Assembly: GCA_005800795.1 (NCBI GenBank)
Contig: SYEN01000573.1
Location: forward strand, 1-6,838
Reading direction: 5' to 3'
Source: Burkholderiales bacterium
GTDB taxonomy: Bacteria; Pseudomonadota; Gammaproteobacteria; Burkholderiales; SG8-41
DNA: 6,838 nucleotides
In this document: positions 1-5,801 of the stretch, one piece after another
How the letters are laid out: each line of letters begins with the position of its first letter
Numbering within the stretch: position 1 is the stretch's first letter
Position numbers and translations under genes: made by a program
Notes under the pieces: model-generated
Seen by the model: the letters and a program-made list of their open reading frames with translations, nothing else
Databases searched by the model: none
Told to the model about the DNA's origin: nothing

Positions 1-88
1 TACCAAGGGCATGCAGCTTGATGAATTGGATAAGACCGTGACACTGGTGGACGGGTGGGTCGCCAAGAATCGGGCGAAGGCTGCGTAG
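1..88 (+). CDS. 3' end of an unidentified gene (5' truncated by window edge)
   Basis: An open frame enters from the left edge with its first full codon at base 2 and runs 28 codons to a TAG at 86-88. The tail is polar and ends in Lys/Arg/Ala residues (ending RAKAA), which suits the C-terminus of a soluble or periplasmic protein. It carries no diagnostic motif. The main support that it is a real gene end is the good intrinsic terminator that starts 22 bases after the stop. It may be the C-terminus of a transporter binding protein, but so short a tail cannot settle that. It is transcribed away from the minus-strand cluster and is probably unrelated to it. Confidence 0.55.
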   Translation, partial: TKGMQLDELDKTVTLVDGWVAKNRAKAA

Positions 89-110
89 TTCGGTTTTTCT
101 GGGTAAGTGA

Positions 111-142
111 AAAGGCTCGGACAAATCCGGGCCTTTTTGTTT
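111..142 (+). terminator. Rho-independent terminator of the upstream gene
   Basis: An 11-bp stem (AAAGGCTCGGA at 111-121 with TCCGGGCCTTT at 126-136, one G-T wobble) closes on a CAAA tetraloop and runs into a T-rich tract (134-142). It lies just downstream of the stop at 86-88 and points the same way, so it should end that transcript. Confidence 0.88.
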
Positions 143-190
143 TGTGCTGGCATAGGTGCTGGCTTAGGAGAAGCGCGTGCAAACCGATGC

Positions 191-272
191 TGTCATTCCC
201 GCGAAAGCGGGAATCCGTAATACATCTGTCACTGGAATCCACGTATGAATTCCCGCTTTCGCGGGAACGACG
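191..272. repeat. REP/MITE-like inverted repeat pair (ATTCCCGCGAAAGCGGGAAT type)
   Basis: Two 25-bp arms face each other. The left arm (192-216) is GTCATTCCCGCGAAAGCGGG followed by AATCC. The right arm (248-272) is its reverse complement with two mismatches. Each arm is itself an imperfect palindrome (CCCGC...GCGGG). The 31 bp between the arms have no obvious coding content. This resembles the dispersed proteobacterial repeats related to Neisseria dRS3-type elements (recalled from knowledge, not searched). It sits in the decayed stretch between the terminator and the aminotransferase remnant, which suits non-coding DNA. Confidence 0.8.
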
Positions 273-333
273 GGAATGGTTTTGCGCGCCCCGCCGTATT
301 TTTCAGTAGCAGCCTTTCGCCAGAATACTTCAC

Positions 334-674
334 ATGAACTCAGCATCTCCTGACACGCTGGAGTCCTGCGACGCTCGCAGTATCTCCACGGTCTGACCAA
401 CCTGAAGTTGCACGCCGCGCGCGGCGCTACGGTGATCGAGCTTGCGGAAAAGCTGCTGGCGCCGGTGCCAATGTCGAAAGTCTGGTTCGCCAGCACCGGT
501 TCGGAAGCGAATGATTGCGCGGTGCGTCTGGCGTGGTACTGCTGGCATTCGATGGGTCAACCGCAAAAGAAAAAAGTGATTGCGCACCCATGGGCGTATC
601 ACGGCAACACCAGCGCCACCGCGAGCCTGTCGGAAGTCAGCTATGCGACCCTGGCCAGCCTGCAAGCACGGTAA
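334..674 (+). pseudogene. Remnant of a class III (PLP-dependent) aminotransferase
   Basis: The reading frame 408-674, with in-frame codons back to about 381, encodes recognisable class III aminotransferase blocks. These are a TNLKLHAARG block of the kind seen near the N-terminus, IELAEKLL, then KVWFASTGSEAND (the S/T-GSEAN block that helps bind the PLP phosphate), and KKKVIAHPWAYHG (the conserved YHG block). Intact enzymes are about 450 residues and this remnant is about 100. An ATG at 334 opens another frame (MNSASPDTLESCDARS) that stops at 394-396. Loss of one base near 384 would explain why the protein continues in the other frame as LHGLTNLKLH. The N-terminal block runs straight into IELAEK, so roughly 65-75 residues appear to be missing near 425-440. 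Similarity is lost after about 640, and the lysine region that would hold PLP is absent. No good ribosome binding site precedes the ATG. It is non-functional. Confidence 0.82.
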
Positions 675-774
675 ACGCGGCTGCGGTGTCATCTGCGTCG
701 GGGTGGAGAATCAGGCGTAAGTCGTGCGGCTCACGGGGTTGAAAGTGAGTAGCGCTACGAAGAGTATCTGTAAC

Positions 775-797
775 TAATTGTTTTTATTGAATATTTT
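775..797 (-). repeat. AT-rich 3'-flank motif, copy 1 (TCAATAAAAA core)
   Basis: Read on the minus strand, an AT-rich block contains TATTCAATAAAAACAA, 28 or more bases after the Rieske stop codon. The core TCAATAAAAA recurs after the DinB-like gene and after the amidohydrolase gene, always in the same orientation relative to the gene it follows. The rest of 743-824 shows no gene, GC-rich hairpin or promoter that I can support. Confidence 0.5.
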
Positions 798-824
798 TAT
801 ATCTCTCGGAGCTGTCACACCCAG

Positions 825-1937
825 CTACGCGCTTTTCAGCACGCGCAGATAATGCCGGTCAAATGCCGCCAACTGGCTTTCCAGTTCGCTGTACGGCCCG
901 GGTTCCCACGCGGCTGAGCGCATGCCCGCTTGGGCGCTTTCACACAGCGTCCAATCCTGGCGGTTGGTGGTATCCCAAAATTCGACCGCGGGTTGCGCGT
1001 TGAAACCGGGCGCCACTAGGGCGTCGCGGTGAAAATACCAGTCGCAGGTCACGCGCGTGCGTCCGATGTCCAGCGGCTCGATGCGGTGTAACAGCACGTA
1101 ATCGGGATGCAGTGACAAAAAGGCGGACGGAAACAGCGTGTAGTAGTAAACACGGCTGCGATCCTCGTCGCTTAACGTGGCGAAAGGCGGCGCGCAACGC
1201 CCGCCGTGGGTGGTCATACTGCCTTGTGGGTTCGACATCACCATCGGGCCGCCGAGCACGGCACCTTCGTCCAGATCGTTCTCTGAATTGCGAAAGGGTG
1301 TCAACGTGTTCAACTGCGGATGCGCGCCGGGGCAGTGATAGCACTCGCTATAGTTATGGAAAAACAGTTTCCAGTTGGCATCGATTTCGTAGGCGGTTTG
1401 ATGCGCGGAACGCAATTCAGCCAACAGCCAACGCTCGAATCCGCGATGGCGGCTGCCAAGTTGTGGCAGCGCTTCGGCAAATGGCGCCGGGTTTTCTGCG
1501 GCGTTGATGAACACAAAGCCGTTCCACTCGGCAAGCGCCGCGCGCTTTAACCCCCATTTCGACGCGTCGAAGCCGGCGACTTCCCGCATATGAGGTGCGG
1601 CGGCCAGCGTACCGTCAAGCGTATATATCCACGCGTGGTAAGGACAACGAATACCGCCGCCAAACGTGCCCCGGCGTTCGTCGCAAAGTCGCGTGCCGCG
1701 GTGTCGGCAGATGTTGTGGTGCGCGTAAAGTTCACCGGACATGCCGCGCACTACGATTATGCTGCTGCCCGCCACATCAAGTGTGAGGTAATCCCCCGGA
1801 TAGTGTAACGCCGAGATATGGCCCGCCAGCAGCCAGTGGTTCTGAAAGATACGGGATTGTTCCTCGCGCCAGATGTCGGCGCTGGAGAAAAACTCGCCGG
1901 GCAGCGTGCGCTGCCCGTGAGCGGTGCGGGGTTTCAT
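825..1937 (-). CDS. Rieske non-heme iron oxygenase, alpha subunit (GbcA/CntA-like)
   Basis: This 370-residue protein is a ring-hydroxylating-type oxygenase large subunit. It would use electrons passed through a [2Fe-2S] Rieske centre to activate O2 at a mononuclear Fe(II). The Rieske ligands are C77-x-H79 and C98-x2-H101 (CRHRG and CPYHAW). The mononuclear iron motif is N195-x2-E198-x2-H201-x4-H206 (ECYHCPGAH), with D328 (RQDW) as the likely third ligand. The inter-site bridging acid is Glu198 rather than the Asp of naphthalene-dioxygenase-type enzymes. That is the pattern I recall for quaternary-amine monooxygenases (carnitine, choline or glycine betaine), though many uncharacterised relatives share it. 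The substrate is therefore undecided. The ATG at 1937 is the only start after an in-frame stop; its ribosome site is weak, and it lies 51 bp after the decarboxylase beta stop, so translational coupling is possible. No reductase gene is in the window. Confidence 0.93.
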   Translation of the reverse strand: MKPRTAHGQRTLPGEFFSSADIWREEQSRIFQNHWLLAGHISALHYPGDYLTLDVAGSSIIVVRGMSGELYAHHNICRHRGTRLCDERRGTFGGGIRCPYHAWIYTLDGTLAAAPHMREVAGFDASKWGLKRAALAEWNGFVFINAAENPAPFAEALPQLGSRHRGFERWLLAELRSAHQTAYEIDANWKLFFHNYSECYHCPGAHPQLNTLTPFRNSENDLDEGAVLGGPMVMSNPQGSMTTHGGRCAPPFATLSDEDRSRVYYYTLFPSAFLSLHPDYVLLHRIEPLDIGRTRVTCDWYFHRDALVAPGFNAQPAVEFWDTTNRQDWTLCESAQAGMRSAAWEPGPYSELESQLAAFDRHYLRVLKSA

Positions 1938-1988
1938 GATGGCCGCGCCGGGGTGAAATCAACAACCATGCGTGCAAACCGCCAGCCG

Positions 1989-2576
1989 CTAGTTATTGAT
2001 GCCCAATTCCTTTCGCATATCCGCCACCGCCTGATCCTTGGTCCGCGTGAGGCGCGGTGCACGTTGACCAATCGGCACGTTTTCAACTTCCGGCACGATC
2101 TTCATCGCCACGAATACCGGGCCGCTTTCTTCCATGATGCGTTTGACGTTGACCTGGAACGATTCGAGGTTGGTATACGCATAGGACGAGGGATAGCCGC
2201 AGCCCTTGGCGAGCATGTCGTAGGCGATGGTTTTGGCGTTGGGCACGGGCTGGCCGCCGGTGGTGGCGTAGCATTCGTTGTCGAGCACAAAGTGATAAAA
2301 ATTCTTGGGCCGCTGCTCGGCGACCATCGACAGCACGCCGAGGCTCATTTGCAAATCACCTTCGGAATCGAACAGCACTACTTTCAGTTTGGGTTGTGCC
2401 AGCGCCAGGCCCAGCGCGAACGAGGCATGGCCGCCCATCGCCGGATCGCCCAGTGCGAGGTCGCGATTCGGCATGGTGCTGATTTTTGCCCAGTGCTTGC
2501 TGGAGCGCCCGGACACGACAAGGGCGTTGCCGCGGTGCGGTGCAAACGCCTTCAATATTTCTTCTGCCTGCATCAT
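1989..2576 (-). CDS. ThDP-dependent decarboxylase, beta (C-terminal) subunit, sulfopyruvate/phosphonopyruvate decarboxylase-like
   Basis: This 195-residue protein is the pyrophosphate-binding half of a split thiamine-diphosphate enzyme, the counterpart of ComE. The region F69 to Q109 matches the GDG-x25-N cofactor motif: the core is SEGDLQMSLG (71-80), ending at DN99-100 and followed by TTGGQ, which is typical of this group. Aligning on LxMxLG puts Ser-Glu-Gly (71-73) where GDG is expected, so the Mg-binding Asp appears replaced by Glu72, with D74 close by. Two ATGs stand side by side (2576 and 2573); AGGGGA on the minus strand (2584-2589) lies 7 nt before the first. The gene starts 21 nt after the alpha stop, so the two subunits are surely co-transcribed. 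The reaction is probably decarboxylation of a 2-oxoacid to an aldehyde, giving sulfoacetaldehyde or phosphonoacetaldehyde in the known relatives. The actual substrate is not readable. Confidence 0.88.
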   Translation of the reverse strand: MMQAEEILKAFAPHRGNALVVSGRSSKHWAKISTMPNRDLALGDPAMGGHASFALGLALAQPKLKVVLFDSEGDLQMSLGVLSMVAEQRPKNFYHFVLDNECYATTGGQPVPNAKTIAYDMLAKGCGYPSSYAYTNLESFQVNVKRIMEESGPVFVAMKIVPEVENVPIGQRAPRLTRTKDQAVADMRKELGINN

Positions 2577-2597
2577 GATGTTTTCCCCTGTACGGAA

Positions 2598-3110
2598 TTA
2601 GCTATTGAAGCCGTGATACTCGTCGCCGATCAACACGGCAACCGGGCGCTTGTTCTTTTGTGCTTCCTCGAACGCGACGGAAATGCGCGGCGCGTCGCTG
2701 CTGTTCTCCACCAGGTAGTACTGGATGTGAAACGCATTGAGGAAGGGTTCGGTGTAAGTGGCGGCGGTATCCTTGTTGACGCCGTGGCGCGTGTAGCCGC
2801 GATAACCCACCATCAACACCACGGGAATATTCATGCCCATGGTCCAGCCGCGCATCGAATCGCCCGATTCCATCAGCCCGGTGTTCTGAATCAGAATTAC
2901 CGGCTTGGCGCCGCCAACGTGCAGGCCGGCTGCGCACGAAAATGCGAGACCTTCGCGCGGCACCGGCACCAGCGTGATGGCCGGATCGGCTTTCATCAGC
3001 GTGTAGAGCCAATTGGTTTCGGAATCCGGTAGCCACACCACGTGGGTGACGCCGTGTTTTTTCATTTCAGCCAGAACGATTTCCGGACTGAGACTGCCTT
3101 CAGTGGTCAT
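2598..3110 (-). CDS. ThDP-dependent decarboxylase, alpha (N-terminal) subunit, sulfopyruvate/phosphonopyruvate decarboxylase-like
   Basis: This 170-residue protein is the pyrimidine-binding half of the same enzyme, the counterpart of ComD. The segment VPVPREGLAFSCAAGLHVGG holds the expected catalytic glutamate (E53) that activates the ThDP aminopyrimidine, followed by the small-residue helix. QNTGLMESGDS (75-85) matches the QN(S/T)GL block of this family. The start at 3110 is chosen because AGGGAGA lies about 7-8 nt upstream; the frame stays open for another 23 codons upstream, but nothing there looks like protein or carries a ribosome site. It is followed after 21 nt by the beta subunit, and active sites should form at the alpha/beta interface. 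A 142-bp gap containing an inverted repeat separates it from the DinB-like gene, so it may have its own promoter. Confidence 0.9.
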   Translation of the reverse strand: MTTEGSLSPEIVLAEMKKHGVTHVVWLPDSETNWLYTLMKADPAITLVPVPREGLAFSCAAGLHVGGAKPVILIQNTGLMESGDSMRGWTMGMNIPVVLMVGYRGYTRHGVNKDTAATYTEPFLNAFHIQYYLVENSSDAPRISVAFEEAQKNKRPVAVLIGDEYHGFNS

Positions 3111-3163
3111 GAGCTTTCTCCCTGGGATGCGTTGGATTTTGGGGACGCGGTTGGTGTGACTGA

Positions 3164-3183
3164 CCGATTTTAACCACAATCGG
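3164..3183 (-). promoter_or_regulatory. Inverted repeat upstream of the decarboxylase genes, possible operator
   Basis: CCGATT (3164-3169) and AATCGG (3178-3183) form perfect 6-bp arms around an 8-nt AT-rich centre, 54 bp before the alpha-subunit start. Read on the minus strand, the centre includes TAAAAT, a fair -10 match, but I see no convincing -35 at 17 bp. It could be a repressor site over a weak promoter. Short arms like these can also arise by chance. Confidence 0.3.
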
Positions 3184-3220
3184 GCGCTGCTGATCTGTAG
3201 GAATGGGTTATCGTAAGTAT

Positions 3221-3243
3221 TTGTTTTTATTGATTAATTTTTT
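3221..3243 (-). repeat. AT-rich 3'-flank motif, copy 2 (AATTAATCAATAAAAA)
   Basis: On the minus strand this reads AAAATTAATCAATAAAAA (3224-3241), starting about 10 nt after the DinB-like stop. The 18 bases are identical to 6678-6695, which lies after the plus-strand amidohydrolase, and share the TCAATAAAAACAA core with copy 1. No GC-rich stem accompanies it, so it is not a standard intrinsic terminator. Confidence 0.6.
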
Positions 3244-3252
3244 AATCCGAAT

Positions 3253-3765
3253 TTAGTAACTCTGCGGTGCCTCGCGCAAAAACACTGGCAAATCCGTTAC
3301 CGGCGCGCGATGGCCCTTAATGCTGAACATCATGTCACCGGCGAAGCCGCGGTGATACGCCGTGTGGTGATACAGGTGCAGCAACATTTCGCCTTGCGAC
3401 ATGACCACGCGGTTGCCGCCGATCAGCGTGATGGGCCGCCGGTCGGCAAGCGATTCGTCCGTTTGCTTGTCGCTCCATTGTTCGTACCACTGATCAATGG
3501 CCTGCTGATCCTTCCACCACTGTTCCAGTGTCGGCGATTCCGCTGAGTTGCGCGCTGTCATCCCATGATCGCGTCCTTCCAGATGCGCCTGCCAGATCAG
3601 ATCAATCACGACATTGTGGTTCATGGTATGCACGATGTTCTTGAAGAGACTCGTGCGCGGCTTCAGCGCTTCCCCCTCGGGCAGCGCGGCAATGGCGTCG
3701 TACCAGACCTTGTTCGACCAGGTGTTGTAACGCGTCAGCATGCGGGCGGTTTTGGCGTTGATCAT
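3253..3765 (-). CDS. DinB-family four-helix-bundle protein
   Basis: This 170-residue protein has the length and layout of the DinB/YfiT-like putative metalloenzyme superfamily. The N-terminal MLTRYNTWSNKVWYDAI is typical of helix 1. IVHTMNHNVVIDLIW supplies H50, and LYHHTAYHRG supplies H134 and H138, giving the expected three-histidine metal site (assigned from motif spacing). Characterised members of the superfamily transfer thiols such as bacillithiol or mycothiol, or are thiol-dependent isomerases; many have no known reaction. Its place directly after a redox selenoprotein fits a thiol-related role, but that is inference. The start at 3765 is supported by AAGGAAA about 6 nt upstream. It lies 132 bp after the selenoprotein stop and 142 bp before the decarboxylase alpha gene, all on the same strand. 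Confidence 0.87.
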   Translation of the reverse strand: MINAKTARMLTRYNTWSNKVWYDAIAALPEGEALKPRTSLFKNIVHTMNHNVVIDLIWQAHLEGRDHGMTARNSAESPTLEQWWKDQQAIDQWYEQWSDKQTDESLADRRPITLIGGNRVVMSQGEMLLHLYHHTAYHRGFAGDMMFSIKGHRAPVTDLPVFLREAPQSY

Positions 3766-3817
3766 GCGGCTTTCCTTTTGGCAGTCCTACTAACGAAGTT
3801 TTAAAGGGAACCATTTT

Positions 3818-3841
3818 TGACGACTTTTCTGACGACTTTTT
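3818..3841. repeat. Tandem 12-bp direct repeat between selenoprotein and DinB-like genes
   Basis: TGACGACTTTTC (3818-3829) is followed at once by TGACGACTTTTT (3830-3841), two copies differing at one base. It sits in the 132-bp gap after the selenoprotein stop and about 50 bp before the DinB-like start. It could be replication slippage or a paired binding site; nothing shows which. Confidence 0.6.
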
Positions 3842-3897
3842 GCGCGCTGCACGGGTTGAAGCTGGCGCGTCCCATGCCGCCTGGACACAGGAACGCG

Positions 3898-5643
3898 TTA
3901 TGCCGGTTTTCCAACTGCCGCCAGTTTGCTCTCCCAATCCTTCGGCAACTGCACCTTCTTCGCCGTCGGGAATCCCAGCACGCCATTATGCGCGAATACG
4001 TAGATGCTGTTGCGCGCGGGGTCGCCAGTGACGCAAGTCAGAAAATCCTCCGGCCGCCATACCAATGGCACCAGCCGGTTTGGGTCGTCGGACTCGTGAT
4101 ACACCTTGGGGACATCGCCCTTGGCTGCTGCTTCCTTCAGGCTCCACAACGGCTTTTGTGTCCAGTCGCGCTGGATGCGTTCCCACTGGTACGCAGGCAC
4201 GCGCGCCTGTTCCCATAATTGTTTCTGGAAATCGCGCTTGCTCCAGCCAGATGCCGCGATGGTTTCCGCAATCAGCGGCGACAGCAGCAGTTGCGGGCGC
4301 AGCGAATCAAGGCCCTGACCGGTGGAGAACATCAGTTGCCACGAGTACTGCCGCACCACCGCATCGCTGATGTACGGCATCAGCTCCTGCGCCGTCGCAC
4401 CTGACACCGACGAAATGTGATTGCCGCCGGTGTGGCGCGAAATCATCACTGTGCTGTCGTCGGGATAAAAGCCGAAATCTGCAGCGCTGTTGGTCCACCC
4501 CAGTTTCTTCACGACGTCTTCGTTTTCGGCAACGACCACACGCCACGTATTGCCGAACGTCGCCTTGTCGTTCTTGTGCGGCAGGAAGCCCGCGACATTG
4601 CGCAGATACAGCCGCCAGAAGCGGCCCACAGAGGTGTTGGCCATAAAGCCATCGCGCATCACGCCCTGCGTATAGTTAAAGCCGAGCTGCTTGATAATCG
4701 GGCCATTCAGAACAATCAGCGTTTCGCCGCCCGGCGTGTTGCCGCTGTGCTCAACGCCGTAGCCGTGATCGGCCATGGCCTCAACCAGCGCCACCAGCAC
4801 CGGCATGTAGGCCGGCTTGCAGCCCGCCATCACGCCATTGACCGCGATGCTCCAGATCGTCGCTGCACGGTTGTCCGGCAGGATCGTGCCCAGCGTTTCA
4901 TCCGCCGCGCGATCAGTGAATTTGAGAAATGCTTCGACTTTCTCCACGGTGGGCGGCACGATGGGCAGCCCGTCCGAGAACTCATTTTCGTAGAAGTATT
5001 CATTCACTTCGTCGAAGCTGCCTTTGAAGACGATATCGCGCGCACCGGGTTCGTTATCCGCGCCCGCCCTCTTGGGGGGTTTCAGCAGATTGTCGATGAC
5101 GTGATCGAGCGTCACGTCGAGCACATTCTTGCGCAACTGCTCCTTGCTTTGTACGCCGGGGTGGCCGACCACTTTCGCCACCGGCAGATTCGGCATGCCC
5201 AGCCCCTTGGACGCCGCGGTGGCGAGCGTCATAAAACCTTCACCCACCAGCGTGGAAGACGGAAAACCGCCCGCTTCACCCGATGCACTGGCCCGCAACA
5301 CGGCGGGCGTGCAGGAGCCTCAACAGCCCATGCCGCTGATCACGGCATCAACGCCGGCCTCCTTGAATTTCTGCGGCAGGGCCGCCACGATCGCACGCTC
5401 GTCGCTGCCGTGCGTGGAGCCGAACTGCTTCCAACTCACGAATTTCACATCCGGGTAGCGCGCCTTGATGCCTTCCTCCAGAAACTCGAACACCTCGTCA
5501 CCACGGAACACCATGTCCCACACCTGGGCGATGGTTTTGCCGTTCAGCGTATCGAGGCGTTTGGCGAGCGGTTTTAATTTGGACTGACGCGGGCTGCGCG
5601 GCCACAGGGCTTCGTAGTGGCCGTCGGTTGCGGATGGGGGCAT
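3898..5643 (-). CDS. UGSC-type selenoprotein with C-terminal domain (581 residues, Sec108, TGA recoded)
   Basis: Reading from the ATG at 5643 to the TAA at 3898-3900 gives 581 codons with one internal TGA (codon 108), flanked by Gly-Met-Gly-Cys107 before and Gly-Ser-Cys111-Thr-Pro after. The resulting C-U-G-S-C motif carries a Sec-x2-Cys redox pair of the thioredoxin-box kind. The frame is intact on both sides of the TGA, and a SECIS-like hairpin follows it at once. The N-terminal domain (about 20-190) alternates predicted strands and helices (VVGHPG near 158-163). The second domain (about 208-581) begins FDEVNEYFYENEFSDGLPIV and contains VNGVMAGCKP (Cys275) and NGPIIKQLG; I know it only as a conserved hypothetical type. 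AAGGAG about 8 nt upstream fixes the start. Its job is probably thiol or peroxide redox chemistry, or an unknown step of the local pathway. UGSC-type selenoproteins are, from memory, a known family in microbial metagenomes; its biochemistry is undefined. It is first in the minus-strand cluster. SelA, SelB, SelC and SelD must be encoded elsewhere. Confidence 0.88.
5284..5313 (-). promoter_or_regulatory. Bacterial SECIS hairpin for the Sec108 codon
   Basis: On the coding strand the sequence right after TGA-GGC-TCC folds as TGCAC + GCCCGC, loop CGTGTT, then GCGGGC, a CA bulge, and GTGCA. That is 6 bp perfect above and 5 bp perfect below a 2-nt bulge. The apical loop has six bases with G at position 2. 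The gap from the UGA to the loop is 17 nt. Bacterial SECIS elements are described as lying in the coding region just after the UGA, with the loop about 16-37 nt away and a G in its first two positions; this hairpin meets all three. It would recruit SelB loaded with Sec-tRNA. Confidence 0.85.
5320..5322 (-). other. In-frame TGA read as selenocysteine (Sec108)
   Basis: The + strand TCA at 5320-5322 is TGA in the minus-strand frame that is open both upstream (from 5643) and downstream (to 3898). It sits between the Cys107 codon TGT and Gly-Ser-Cys. Recoding rather than termination is supported by the motif, the adjoining hairpin and the lack of any other lesion in 581 codons. Confidence 0.87.
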
Positions 5644-5661
5644 GGTGGACTCCTTGATTTT

Positions 5662-5697
5662 TCCCGCTCCCACCGGGAGAGCGGCAGGGGTGAGGGA
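5662..5697. repeat. GGGAGAG...GGGGTGAGGG-type intergenic repeat in the selenoprotein leader
   Basis: CCGCTCCC (about 5664-5671) faces GGGAGAGCGG (5675-5684) as an 8-bp stem with a 2-nt bulge, and is followed by CAGGGGTGAGGG. This resembles the dispersed CCCTCTCCC/GGGAGAGGG...GGGGTGAGGG repeats that I recall from many proteobacterial intergenic regions. It lies in the selenoprotein 5' leader, a few bases before the AAGGAG ribosome site (5650-5655), so the hairpin could influence translation or mRNA stability. Confidence 0.55.
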
Positions 5698-5743
5698 AGT
5701 GGTTGACTGTGTGACGCGGCAAATGGAACCGGGGCGGACGGGA

Positions 5744-5772
5744 ATTATCCCGCTTGCACATCCACGGAGCAA
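5744..5772 (-). promoter_or_regulatory. Candidate sigma-70-type promoter for the selenoprotein gene
   Basis: On the minus strand, GATAAT (5744-5749, one mismatch to TATAAT) follows TTGCTC (5767-5772, matching only the TTG of the -35) with 17 bp between. Transcription would start near 5737 and give a leader of roughly 95 nt that carries the GGGAGAG-type hairpin. CGGGA-ATTA-TCCCG (5739-5752) also forms a small inverted repeat right over the -10. Confidence 0.45.
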
Positions 5773-5801
5773 CCAAGCCGGTACGCGATGTGGATTGGTT
5801 G
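5770..5801. promoter_or_regulatory. Inverted repeat between divergent promoters, candidate operator
   Basis: CAACCAAgCC (5770-5779) and GGaTTGGTTG (5792-5801) are inverted 10-bp arms with one mismatch, around a 12-nt spacer. One arm overlaps the candidate -35 for the minus-strand selenoprotein gene, and the other overlaps the candidate -35 for the plus-strand amidohydrolase. That is the layout expected for a shared operator of a dimeric regulator, for example of the LysR or GntR type. No regulator gene lies in the window. Confidence 0.45.

Noticed and set aside
191..272. CRISPR-like repeats.
   Set aside because: There are only two arms, inverted rather than direct, with no regular spacers. 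It fits a REP/MITE-type element.
643..719. Possible thiolase C-terminal remnant (frame ending GVICVGVENQA) after the aminotransferase fragment.
   Set aside because: Only about a dozen residues vaguely recall a thiolase tail and the glycine-rich block is not intact. This is too weak to call.
798..824. Intrinsic terminator after the Rieske gene.
   Set aside because: The region is AT-rich but I find no GC-rich stem followed by a U run in the minus-strand direction.
1818..3032. A 404-codon plus-strand open frame.
   Set aside because: It is antisense to the two decarboxylase subunits and the start of the Rieske gene, is rich in His/Arg as antisense frames of GC-rich genes are, and has no recognisable motif.
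3801..3890. Small minus-strand open frame in the gap between the selenoprotein and DinB-like genes (MGRASFNPC start).
   Set aside because: There is no proper ribosome site, it spans the tandem repeat, and its composition is not protein-like.
4417..5577. A 386-codon plus-strand open frame.
   Set aside because: It is antisense to the selenoprotein gene, with a shadow-type composition rich in His, Arg and Ala and no family motif.
5320..5643. The TGA at 5320-5322 as a true stop, leaving a 107-residue protein and a pseudogene or separate gene downstream.
   Set aside because: The downstream frame is open for 473 codons in the same phase with no ribosome site or good start near 5301. The TGA sits in a C-U-G-S-C motif and a SECIS-like hairpin follows immediately.
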